Source of the DNA: Sanderia malayensis
Taxonomy: Eukaryota > Cnidaria > Scyphozoa > Semaeostomeae > Pelagiidae
Assembly (NCBI GenBank): GCA_013076295.1
Contig: RQOL01000618.1
Location: 620,001-684,000, forward strand
Length of the DNA stretch: 64,000 bases
Reading direction: 5' to 3'
Shown: in pieces, positions 36,601 to 47,400 of the stretch
Numbering within the stretch: position 1 is the first letter of the stretch
Layout: each line of letters begins with the position of its first letter
Notes under the pieces: generated by a model
Database searches by the model: none
Told to the model about the DNA's origin: nothing
The model's input: only the letters and a program-made list of their open reading frames with translations
Program-made: the position numbers and the translations under genes

Positions 36601-39600
36601 ATTCACGCTAATCCAGTAATAGTTTATCAAGTGAGTCACCATGCACACTATATCAAGTTTTCACGTTTATAAACACATTTAGTAAGCCTACAATGATTTT
36701 TTGTCATTATGCGTGTAGCTATTGAAAACATAAGATAAAGGAAGAACAGACAAATTCTACTGTTGCTAAAAATGTCATAAATTGGAAAAATGAAGAAGGG
36801 CTTGCCTTAGAAGTGGTGATAACACACCCATGTTTTTATAAGAAACTATGCAAAATCCTCGCACCAGAGTTTCTTAGCTTTCACCCTGTTTATGGTACAA
36901 ACAGTTTCTCGACAGGTTTTTTAACACCAAAACCTAATTTTCCTTAATTTATCGTCCTTCTCTTTATCTTGTGTCACTGCTAAACATATATTGGATAGAG
37001 AAGCAAAACGAAATGCAAACTCCATCGCAAACAACTAAAATATCTTTTAAAATGTCATCTTTCAAACTTTTTTGAGTCACACAAAATCTACCACCAAAGC
37101 TTCTTAAGTTTTAAAAAAATGGCCTTACAGCTTTCTATAAATAGTAATAAAAATGAGCGTAATCCAGCTAAATGTTGTTATTTTTGTTGTCCTACCTGAT
37201 TGTTTGTTGATTTTGCAGACTTTCAACTTCGTGTTCTTTATCTTCTAAGAAGACCATCGACGTTCTGCAGCTGAATGCAGTACCGTGAGTGTCAAAAAAA
37301 TAACAGAAGGAGCTTAATTGTTTTGTGTAGTTAGGAAGCAAGAAATTTGCGAGCTTTGGCCACCAAACATGATATGAATTAATAAAATAAGAAGCCTACA
37401 ATTACTTAGAATAACAAGTTGCAGAGTGTAGTCTCAGATAAGACTACACTAAGTTGCAGAGTGTAGTCTTATCTGATCCTGACTAATAGAATACCTCGAA
37501 GTCGGGTTCATTCAACGCGTTGGGGGAAATTCGCAAAAGTAGGGGAAAATTAAGCTCTGCAAGTAGTTAAGAGAAATTTCCAACAGCAGTGGGAGGCTTT
37601 TTTTGTTGGGTAAATGAACTATTTCAATATTTTCGGGATGGATTGAGATCTTTTTCGCATTATAATCAGCAATATATATCAGCGCTATCGTAAAGTTTTT
37701 TCCTTCCCAGCTGTTTCGTTCCCAACGCAAAGATATAAAGGTGTCAATTGTAATCGTATGGAGGAAATAAGCTATGCTCATCTTATTGCCCGAGTGTTGA
37801 GGCGTTCACTCTTAATTATCTCATACCAGAGGTGTAGGAGCGTACTAAGAAGTAGGAAGGCACTACAATGAAAAGGGCATGAGACGTGACATGTTTAATC
37901 TCAAGAAGGGCAATTTTCTATGTATCCATGAAAGCAGTATATTTCATGTTTTGGCCCCTCGGCTTCTAGGCCTTTAATATCAAACTATCTATATAAATCA
38001 AGTTATCTCGGGTGGTCTATTCAATTCAATGCGCGAGGAAAGCGCATGCACCGTAGCCGAAAATGGCAAGTGTTTTTGTGCAGCACAAAACTTAAACTAT
38101 CTATTGACATTGTTTTGCAAATATGCTTCATGTTAAGCGTCCTTTATTTGTGTTAATCAAAGAACATATATAAGGCCAAAAAGATGGCGAAGAGCATATA
38201 TACTACTTCTGAACTGAACTAGAAGCTGAGGTAAAGCTAATAAAAGATAAATAATGAATTGATATTGAAAGTTGATGACTGTGACCACTAAGAAATATAT
38301 AGAAGAGTCTTCTAAAAATTGAAAAGTTAAAGCCTCTGTTCTGCAAAATGCTCCGAAAAACGATTATAAATTGTTTATTTACCTTCTGTGAACTTTTTCT
38401 GTGTGTTTGTCCTGATCAGATTGAGCAATACTGGACCTAAAAGGGAAATAAAATCAATTAAATTTGCAGTTAAATAAGCCAGAGGGAAAACGCTTGGCAG
38501 ACAAAAACTTTAATGTGTAGCCAACGACCAAGAAAACAGACATGTTGAGTTATAAATCCAATAATGATAATATTATTATTATTGGATTTATAATTCAGTT
38601 AATTGGTTAACCACTGTGCTACTGCTATGTAGATTCTTTGTAGCTTCAATAGAAGGAGGGACCAAACCAATAAAGACAATCCCAAAGAATTTTTGACTTT
38701 TTATACTAATCCATTGCCATTGAATGGCTGGTGCCTAGGTCTCTGTAGGTGGCAAAATTTAGCCCGGTTAAGCACGCCAGGTTTTATCAACTTTCCTTCA
38801 ATTGATACTTGCCCTGCAGAGCATGTGAATAATAACAGCAACGAAGGCTCACTGTCGATTACTTATAGTATCAATGGTGGTATTACCTTGCAAGTTGGGG
38901 GACATTCAAAAGGGAAAGAATTAAAAATTCCAAGTCGTTGTTTTATAAGCCTAGGCAAATGCAATTTAGCACTAACTGACCGACTTTCTATTAAATGGCA
39001 TTTCAAAAACAGAGCAAAACGTTATTGGCTGTCAGTGTCAAAGCTTGACAAAATATATTCAACGCGCAAAGTCCCCAGATAATTTCTTTCATCTCCGTGT
39101 GGGCATCAAAGCTTTATCATTATTTTATTTAGGTAGATAACAAAATAGCGAAAAATAATCCTATTTTGCAAGCTATGACAAAAAAAGCGCACGCGTGCTC
39201 ACTCTAAAACTAACGCATATAAATCTTTAGTTTTCTGCAAGTTACCCGATTGGTCGAAGTGATGATTGAAGTAGGCAAGCGTTAAAACCATGCGTGGCCT
39301 GAACTAAAGAAATGAGTTGAAGCTCCTAAGAGAAATACAAAGATAGTTCGAGAAACATGTTGTTAATTGGAGGCTCAAACTGTCTGGTTCAAGTATTCCT
39401 TTTGTGTTGATCAAGTTGTTCGATCAAGGAGACTAGTTTGCACAAAAACCAAGCTAAAGCATGGTTGGAAACATGTGCATTTAACTCAATTCCAATAAAT
39501 TGAAAATGTGACTACTTTAAAAAATGAAGATGATTACCTTTGTTATAACAGGAACTTCTCGCAATTGATGAACCTGATTTCTAGGCAACGTTATCGTTGC

Positions 39601-42188
39601 ATTGAAGCAAATTAGACCAAATTATCGCTTATATACGAGAGGATAATGACTAGGCATTTGCGTTTTCTGTCATATTCTCCCAATTACTTCATTGCATACG
39701 TTCAGTGTTTTGTTTGCATGCATTCAATTGGAGGTTGCTAAGAATTTCATCCAATTTGTCTTATAAATCCCCACTTTTCTTTGCAACAGCAATATTACTA
39801 AAGATTGTTGATCCGAAAGCACTTATAAAGTAATCGCCTGCGATTAAAGCATAAACATTGATTGTTTTATTTTAACCTACCAAAAGAGTGCATGTTTGAT
39901 AGTTTTAAAGTTGATAATAGGCCGTACCAATAGCGCTTAAAATACGATTCATCAATTTCATTTAGAAGTCTGCTTGAATAGCAGAAGAATAAAGCTGCTT
40001 TACTTTCTCTGGCGATATAATTGGATTTTATATTTAAATCCAAATTCGCATGCTCTCATTTCAAAATTTTCCAATCAATTAGCAATGTTTTATCATGTCC
40101 TAGACATCCGGTGATTTGATTGGTTGCTGTTAAAATCAAACTTACCGACGGTTATTCAACTACATATTCAGCGATTCAGCGATAATTTTATGACGTTATT
40201 TAGGACAAAACTGTAATTTAATAAGTTATTGTAGCCAGCGTGTGTATTAAGTAATGAACAGCGGACGGACAATAAAGGTTTTCATTCATACCTTGCTTAT
40301 TTAGGCCCAGTTCACATTGGATAACAGGTTCAATTCTGCAACCTTGCACGGGTCAGCCTGTATTGTTTCAATATGCAAATACAACTGTATAAAAAGTAGA
40401 GACTAAGCAATCTTTTCAAGAAATAGCCACTTGAGAATTATTTCTTTAAGGATGCTTTTGTTTACATCCGTTTTGATTAGTCATCGTTTGGATCGCAACG
40501 AAATTTTCGATTGAATGAAAAAAGACAATAAAACGTGAAATTACACGTTTTTTTTTTTATAAGAAACCGGTTTATAAGAAACCTAGATCTAGACGCCCTA
40601 AAATTTAAGAAACTTTTAGAACTACAAGGAAATATTTAAGAAACATTAGAAATTTCGGAAATATGTTTTTCCTTTACGAATTCAACAAATATCAACTACA
40701 GTAAGTGTGTTTTATCTGCTAAGCATAACATTGTCGGCTCCACATGACGATTTTTCGCATTGACGATTTTTCTATGTTATAATACTAACATCCATGTTTT
40801 TTTCTTCCTTTTCACTGCAACTTTTTTCATTAAATTAAGAAACTTTTAAGAAACTTTTAGAACTAAAATGTGGCTAAAAATTAAGAAACTTTTACTACTA
40901 GGCCTTGAGCCAGGTTTCTTATAAAAAAAAAAGCGTGTATTCGCAAAGAAACACTTTTCGTAACCCAAGGGAAGCAAGTTAGTCCATTAACGTCCCAAAA
41001 ATCATATCATAATTCGGATGCTTGAGCTTCCAGCATTGCAAAAGGACAACAATAGAACTATGCAATTAATTCAGACTCAAAAGTGAACAACAAAAACGAA
41101 CACATAAATTGAGGTCTTCATCCTTTCAGCCAATCATCTAAACATCGTCAACAAATTGTCTTAAACTACGCTTATTTATTGCAAACCATTTTTGAAAGGC
41201 AAGATCGTTTGCAAAGTATATATAGATTATAAAAGAAAAGTATATCGTTTGCAAAGTATAAAAGAATATAGGCTGAAAGGTCCAAATGAAAACAATCTTA
41301 CTGTTTTAATTCTGAGACAGAGGAGCCTTGAAGGATGAGGCAGTTTGAAGCTGTTTGGTTTGAATTGAATGACTCCTGTTTGAATACCTCGTTTAAAAAT
41401 GTTTCTCAGAAAAGTCCCTTTTTTCCGTAAATTTAGTGAGGGTTTATCAATATTGATAGCTTCACATTATGCACAAGCGTGTTATTTCGAATCTCCCTGT
41501 TAAATATTCCAGATCAGATTGTATTACCATTCACATTCAAATGCAATGTTCATCTTTTATTATTTGAGCAATTAAAGATTTTATCGTAGCTCAAACATGT
41601 ATTCAAAGGTTGAATGCAAAAGCCTTTTCGTATTGCACAAAATGCGATTTTACAGTCAGTAAAAACTGCATTGACAAAGTTGCTCGCAGATTAATTACAA
41701 TTATAACCGTGCTTACAATGGTGTCATCATGACAGGACGTAAAAAGCAATCAATTTTGAAGTTTTCATGCAACATAAGGCAGTATAATTGCATGGATCCC
41801 GGTACAATGGTTGCTATTTACAGACAAAGTTTCTTCAATTATGTCGGCTGCAGGTAATCAAATTGGGATGAATACATGAATATAAATTCAATATGAATTT
41901 ATTGTTATCAACATGCTGTTTACAACGAATTTCAATTATCGAGTAGAAAAGAAATAAATCGCATGTTATGATTATGTATGGCTGAAACTTGTCAAGATGC
42001 TAGGAGAGGCTGGTTAAAGAGAAACATCCATTGCTAATCGCATTCAGCGCGCGGATCGGTTGGCAGAGGCATGAAATCGTCTGCCATAGCGTGGGGTTAT
42101 GGTATGTAAACAAATGAAACAACAAAACTGAAGCGACTAATACCAACCTTCTCCCATCCTCATCAATGTCGTAATCGATGTCGGTCAT
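24653..42188 (-). CDS. Unrecognised multi-exon gene with very long introns
   Basis: Exons that join in phase on the minus strand: 42148-42188 (ATG at 42188, MTDIDYDIDEDGR), 38383-38436, 37196-37270, 34977-35016, 27909-27981, 27701-27774 and a last exon 24653-24725 ending in a TAA stop. AATAAA overlaps that stop and another lies near 24480. The first four exons give 70 residues: an acidic start, then a charged, Gln/Lys-rich helical segment (EDKEHEVESLQ, HAQNVRFQRQRKK). The next two read WQERLQQTTQTLIRMQQ and LDIPLLKNDNFIVSPSFGLD. The tail is basic (RIHEQRRRLTELHRRK). The last exon needs a 2-nt carry-over but the previous one ends in phase 0, so at least one exon between 24.8 and 27.7 kb is missing. 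It may be two genes. I know no family match and infer no function. Introns hold most of the transposons in the window. Confidence 0.45.
25277..25612. repeat. Dispersed repeat of about 320 bp, copy 1
   Basis: Runs from about GCAATGCAGGTGCACATATT to ATAATCCGTTATGCCT and matches 30774-31092 in the same orientation, with substitutions and small gaps; a long core (GTAACTGTTTGACTTACAGT and onwards) is nearly identical. I found no inverted ends and no coding potential. Confidence 0.75.
27274..27489. mobile_element. 216-bp MITE with 6-bp target duplication, copy 1
   Basis: Begins GAGGGTCGTATAGGGG and ends CCCCTATATGACCCTC (imperfect inverted repeats). Flanked by the direct duplication ATTCTC at 27268-27273 and 27490-27495. 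The interior is a run of GTTCCC-containing units. Copy 2 at 51652-51867 has the same length, and its longest open frame translates identically. Insertion duplications of 6 bp are reported for superfamilies such as IS3EU and Dada; the assignment is open. Confidence 0.93.
29057..30192 (-). mobile_element. Fold-back MITE, CACGC family, copy 2 (interrupted)
   Basis: TA-flanked ends CACGCTTTTTTTTTATAAGG and the inverted end ..TTATAAAAAAAAGCGTG. It is the reverse complement of copy 1 at 9045-9453. Removing the inner element and its duplication leaves about 411 bp, matching copy 1 (409 bp). Confidence 0.87.
29370..30086. mobile_element. hAT-like non-autonomous element nested in the MITE
   Basis: 717 bp between 14-bp inverted repeats CAGTGCCTAATTTA / TAAATTAGGCACTG, with the 8-bp duplication GGAACTAT at 29362-29369 and 30087-30094. 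It includes a ~40-bp tandem duplication at about 29752-29830 (units differ by one base) and a G-run near 29443. I see no transposase. Confidence 0.9.
30224..30478 (+). pseudogene. Pogo/jerky-type DDE transposase C-terminal fragment
   Basis: An 84-codon open frame with the block VKVDLKISILKPIQAKWLTY preceded by FAEQVQGQIQNG. This resembles the conserved end of pogo/Tigger/jerky transposases, where residues like VDLxxSxLKPLHAxW precede the C-terminus. It lies just inside the right end of the TA-flanked element at 28560-30671 and right after the MITE insertion, so the rest of the coding region is missing or decayed. Assignment rests on motif memory. Confidence 0.55.
30774..31092. repeat. Dispersed repeat of about 320 bp, copy 2
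   Basis: Direct, diverged copy of 25277-25612. The two copies flank the 216-bp MITE, two candidate exons and the nested transposon block. Confidence 0.75.
31093..34638. other. Long intron interior, no supported gene
   Basis: Part of the intron between the exons at 34977 and 27981 of the unrecognised gene. Plus-strand open frames at 31336-31668, 32595-32849 and 33008-33277 have no family resemblance. An AATAAA-like sequence follows the first, which is not enough to call a gene. There is a short repeat of GTAATTTA units near 33270-33335. Confidence 0.4.
34639..34825. mobile_element. MITE with ends CAGTGTAATCCCGC (TA target)
   Basis: 187 bp, flanked by TA. Ends are CAGTGTAATCCCGCTATAAC and its inverted partner with one change (..TAGCGGGATTCCACTG). 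The interior repeats GTTCGTTATA and AGCGGGA. No coding capacity. Confidence 0.88.
35501..35542. repeat. Microsatellite (TGTTGCAT)n
   Basis: About five head-to-tail 8-bp units. Confidence 0.9.
37417..37474. repeat. Hairpin with a duplicated arm
   Basis: A perfect 15-bp stem, AGATAAGACTACACT at 37436-37450 and its complement at 37460-37474, with loop AAGTTGCAG. The loop plus the start of the right arm (AAGTTGCAGAGTGTAGTCT) is also found directly before the hairpin, from about 37417. Confidence 0.85.
38551..38592. repeat. 15-bp hairpin
   Basis: TATAAATCCAATAAT at 38551-38565 pairs exactly with 38578-38592 across an AT-only loop region. It sits about 115 bp outside the exon at 38383-38436. Confidence 0.85.
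38693..39082 (+). CDS. 129-codon open frame, unrecognised, doubtful
   Basis: An uninterrupted frame with balanced composition (Cys pairs near the start, Asn/Ser-rich middle, basic C-terminus) on the strand opposite the surrounding gene, inside its first intron. I recognise no domain and see no clear splice sites or promoter. It could be a single-exon gene, part of an old mobile element, or chance. Confidence 0.15.
   Translation: MTFYTNPLPLNGWCLGLCRWQNLARLSTPGFINFPSIDTCPAEHVNNNSNEGSLSITYSINGGITLQVGGHSKGKELKIPSRCFISLGKCNLALTDRLSIKWHFKNRAKRYWLSVSKLDKIYSTRKVPR
39083..40543. other. Intron interior, nothing recognised
   Basis: Part of the first intron (38437-42147) of the unrecognised gene. No open frame or repeat that I can support. 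Confidence 0.4.
40544..40937. mobile_element. Fold-back MITE, CACGC family, copy 3
   Basis: 394 bp, TA-flanked, with ends CACGTTTTTTTTTTTATAAG and ..TTATAAAAAAAAAAGCGTG. The internal octamer is TTAAGAAAC in place of the TAAGGAAC of copies 1 and 2, so this copy belongs to a diverged subfamily. Confidence 0.85.
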
Positions 42189-43757
42189 TCTTTCAATTCG
42201 TATCGCACATATATTTCAAAGCAAGTGCAATTGATCTTGAATCTTAAATCAACTAAACGTCATGAATGTGCTTTGCACCTTCTGGAAAGAAACCACTATA
42301 GCACAAGAAGACAGCAAAATTACACTCAGCAACACAGCACTACTCATTAATATTGGCGCATGTGCTCGTTGCGTCCATGCAATACAATTACCAATAATCT
42401 CTTAACTGAAGTGGTACATAAGCCGCTGTAAGTCACTTATCAGCTGGGTCATCCACAGATTTGAGCGAAATGTTTTATGTGCTTACAAAAGAAGTGTACT
42501 TAACCGGGTACCTGTAGTCATTTCTATTGCGGTGGCCTGCACTTGACTACACCCAGCGCGCCAGCATGACAAATGTTTATCGTTCCTCATTATCATAAAT
42601 GCTTTATTTATTTTCAATCCCTTACAGCACCGGGTCTTTCTCAAAACCTCCCGTTCATTTTAGCAAATAGCTTTTATTACTATATTGTGTTTTGAAAATA
42701 TCGCCTGCTAGGTTGAATCGTCTTGTATGCACGCTGTAGGTATTGTGGTCATAATTCCTCCTTAGCGGTTTTCAATAAATAAAGTAGATGCTATTATGAA
42801 TGGTACGGTTAGGGAAATATCGAAAGAACCACACTGTGTACGGCGTGTACCATGAAAGTCAATGGACTTGGACGTGGCTTTCTTCCCACAATAACTAGTA
42901 CTCACACAAAGGGGGAGATGGATAAAAAGCACGATAAAAGGCTTGTGTTTAAGTGACAGCTGATAAAACGATCACAGTAAAATATCTGATAGATTAAGTC
43001 GAAACTTAACTGTATACATGACCGAAACTCATTGCGCAATAGCATGAACCTCCTTTGGCTTGGCCTAGATAAGAGGTTAGAGCAGAAAGGTGAATTCAAG
43101 AAGATGCTGGTTAACTATGATTTAAGTGCAAAGCTACTGTCTATTGGGACGCGTTATGTTGAACAGTTCAGATCTTGTCAGTGAAAAATCGGTCAATAGT
43201 CCAAATCGCGAGAATGTCCATGGCATAACAATGAGTCCTTTTGGAAGCAGTTGAGGGATACAGCCTCTCGCCCTCCCACCTCGACAATTCTCTCCATCTC
43301 TCCACGAGGAAACAATCTTGAGCTTCGGGTCATGTCAGTCACGTGTTTTCAGAAGAAGAGAAAAGCTCCTTTGGATTTCCTTTCTAAAAACTTGATTTAA
43401 GAAAGGAAATCCAATCAGTGTTGATTGAGACTCATGCATGTGAAATGGCGTTAAAACTGCCAGAACCCATGATCACTAATAAAGTCAATGAATTGAATAA
43501 TTGATCAGTGTGCTTAATGTGTTTAGCACACAGACAAATAACCAATAATGGAAAAGCATGAAAGAAAAACAGTTCCGTTTCAGTGTAAACTAGGGCAAGT
43601 TATTGTTCACTAATTAAGAAATTTGCCACTAAGCCTTGCACACGAGATAATGAATATAAACAACCATATAATTGAAAACGTTATTAACATTCAAGTTTAT
43701 AGGTTAGAATATGTACAATCATAAGTTGCCTTTCCATAGTTCATAATTTAGATGTCT
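42189..43757. other. Intergenic region between the unrecognised gene (5' end) and SPEF2 (3' end)
   Basis: Should contain the SPEF2 3' UTR on the minus strand and the promoter of the downstream gene. A 15-bp hairpin lies at 43371-43414. I see no exon. Confidence 0.45.
43371..43414. repeat. 15-bp hairpin
   Basis: TTGGATTTCCTTTCT at 43371-43385 and its exact complement at 43400-43414, with a 14-nt loop. Confidence 0.88.
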
Positions 43758-44328
43758 TCAGGTCTGAGGTTCAGTTGCAGATTTCAAAGCAGATTGAAGA
43801 TCCTAGAAATGCAGAGAAAATAATTCATTGAAGAAACTGGAAATACAGAAATGAGGATTGATGGCGATACTAGAAATGTCAAGAGAAGAGTACCGTAATG
43901 CTTCGATTAAACGCCCCCTCTATTAAACGCCTCCCATCGAATAGACGCCCACCTGTAGAGGGGCGTGTATATGAAACACACAGAACCGAAGCTGGTCCTT
44001 CTTTTAACATCATCGAGGAAGACGATGTTAATGATGACTTTGAACAAGATATTTAGATGTTTTTTTAATTATACTTCTGGAACAAGACTTTTTTTAGTTG
44101 TTACTCAGGATTTCACGCTAAGTGCGATCATCATTAGATGTTTATTAATAAACGCCCCTCGAATAGAAGCACCCCTAAGATATCAAAACATGTAATAAAA
44201 GCCCCGGGCGTTTAATCGAAGCATTACGGTAACTGAAAATAGCAAAAATGAAGAAAGAAGGATAAATGAAGATAATAAAATGGAGAAAGAAAGATAATGA
44301 CAATGATAGAAATAAAGAGGGAAGAGTA

Positions 44329-44404
<76 letters not shown>

Positions 44405-47400
44405 GTGAACAAAAAGGATAAATGATTATTATAGAAATGCAGATGGTAGTAACAATCATCCCTACTTGCTTCGGGCGGAGGGCACATTGTATTTTACGGA
44501 GGAGTCATGGTGCTGTTATGACCTTTCATACAATTTCAGCATGTAACAAATAAACTTACAAGAGACTGGAACTTCTTAAACATGCTGATGCAATCTCGCA
44601 TGATAGGGTGTCGAAAGAGCAGAAAAATCGGCACGCCATTTTCATCGCCGCCCAACTCTTCGCATATCGCCGATAATCGCTCCTAAGTTAAAGAAACAAA
44701 AATTGAATAGTAAAATTAATACAGTAAATACCCGCGTATAAAAACATGTAAATTCTGCATCCAACGAATTGTTCAAATACAATAGCCTATTGTCTTTTGT
44801 ATTGTTTGAGCAGGGATTTTAGCCTGGAAGGCTCTTAATTCACTGGTTCTTACATGCGGGTGTTTACTGTATATCACAATGATGTCAAACGCATATGTAT
44901 ATTGGAGGATGAGAACAGCCTTGATAGTTTTTTCCTTATGCAGTAGTATCTCTCTTAAAAATTGCCCAATTTCGATTCATTTGGGGATTCGCATTTGCAG
45001 GGTCCAGAAACACATGGCCACGTGTCCCACCCCAGCCAGTCGTTAGATCATGGCTCCCAGATGAGTAGAAACTTTAATTAAATGAAAATAATTATGCAGA
45101 GGATGCTAAAGAGCCGTGTTTTCACCTCTGAGTACGAATCCAAAGGATCGGTAGTGGTGCTGAATCTGTGGGAGTCTCCATGTATCCGCTTGCTATGAGC
45201 AAAAACCTAAAGAAAAATTATGATTAAGCGTAACGCGCAGATGTAGGGGGCTAAGGTGAATTAGGCCTATCCGTGAATTAAAAATAATGGTAGTCGAACC
45301 CCCTCAGAGCAAATAACAATCAATTTATCCGCTCGTATGACTTGCAGCCCTTGGTTTGGGAACATTTGACATTCTGTAGCTCAAAAATAAATTTATTTAT
45401 GGCAATTTGTATTTATTAACTTCTTCTACCCTAATAAACACATAAAATTTTAAATTTAGTGGCGGTGTCTCAGAGAAATCTGGAGAAAGGGGAATTCAAA
45501 GGGAAAATGTCGGAAAGGACTAAATATGCTGAAAGACGTATTTATAGGCGTATTTAGTCATAAAAGGAGCAATTTCCAATACCGTAAATCCTCGAATAAG
45601 CCCCCACGTTCGAATAAGCGCCCCCCTCGATTAAGCCCCCACCTAAAAAATCATTTTTGCAAATAAGCCCCCCCCTCGAATAAGCCCCCATGGGGTCTTA
45701 TTCGAGGGAAGCATAAGTGCAGAATAATATCTTATTTGAGAAAGCCCCCACAGGACAATAGCTATACAGTATCACTTCCTTTGCCTTGAGACAAAAAAGC
45801 AAGAAGAAACGCGATTTTCGTGATAATAAACAAATTATAATGTTTGTTAGATCTTCAACACAGCACTTTGTGGAAAAAGTTTAGCTGATTGAGAAAACTG
45901 TGTCGTCTTTTTTCTGTCAACCTTTGAGGAAAATGCAAAACTTTGAAATAAGCCCCCCCCTCGAATAAGCCCTCCCCTCGAATAAGGCCCACCCAAAAAT
46001 TCATTTTTGCAAATAAGCCCCCGGGGGCTTATTCGAGGATTTACGGTATCAAAAGAAAATTCTATATCAGGAAAAGGGCGTGAGAAACAGCAAACTGGTA
46101 AATAGATCACCTGCTGGTTGGAAAAACTTGCTAAAAAGACAGAAATAAACAATGTGTATTAGTAAATACCCGGATAAGGTCTTCCAATTTGATTGGAGTA
46201 TACATCTCACTCGCAACAGCCTAGAAAAGAGCAAATTATAACATTGATTATAACATTGTACCACACAAAAGAATATCTCGCCAAATCATAGATTGAAAGA
46301 CTAGCCTCGTTCTTAGATTCTCGTGTTTATAATGTCAATTGTAATTGTTCATAATACATCAGTGACTACTTTACCTGCCTAAAAAATATGCTTTGACGCT
46401 GTTTGTGAAGAATTAAAACGCGGCCCAGCTGAATATAATATAATAAATGACGTTTAATACCTCAAGTTGGTCTGACGATGCCTCGTGGTGAGTGGAAGTA
46501 GCTGTAACCACATCAAAAGCTTCTTTGGGTGGCAGTGATGAGCCCGTAACAAGGCTTAATGCGCGCAAAAATCCTTCTAGTGGGTCATACGTCGCACAAA
46601 AATACAACAGCTGTAAGAGAGGTTTCATCGATTAGACCAATATGCACAATGTGACCAAAATAGGGCCTTATTTACACAACATCATCATAATATTGCCAAA
46701 AGAAATTCAATTTAATCGCATCCAAATAGCTTGAGCTGCAAGAGCTATGGCTAGGCTGGAACTGGGTCCGGATAAATTGGCCTTTTCTGTGTCGTAAGAG
46801 TGGAGTAGTAGCTACATGTTATTAGTGTCTGGTCCAGGTTTAATAGTATTAGTATTCGCAAATTAGTTGCAGTATATCAGAATCTTACCATTTCTAAATA
46901 GTCAACAGAGAAATTTTCTTCGTTATAGTCAGAGAAAATGTCAAAGAAGGCCTGCAAATTAAAGAAAGAGAAACAATCTTGGTCAAAATTAAACTAAAAT
47001 AATCATTATTATTGACTACATAGGTAGGAAAATCCTTACAAGTGACTGAGTTTCTTCCTGACTTAAAATTTTATCTTGGAACATTACTAAATTGACCACG
47101 AGAACTTCAAGTCAAAAATGGGTCAGTAAGATATTTCATTATTTTAGTTATTTCAAAATGTGTCAAAATGATGTCATTGAAAGCCACACTTTCGGTTAAA
47201 AGCAAAAGTGATCCATCTTGGAGTTGGAATCTCCGTGGTCGATTGAAAAATAGTCAATTATATTTTATAAAAATTAGCAAAAATATTAATTTAGGAAGAA
47301 ATTCAGTCAATTATAAAAGCTGCCATGCCTAAGATACTAGAATGTAACCTGTAAATATGATAATAATGACAATCATGAAAAAAGAGAAAAGAATAATCAA

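Noticed and set aside
44175..44487. Open frames with long Leu or Ile runs
   Set aside because: They are translations of the (TAA)n microsatellite.
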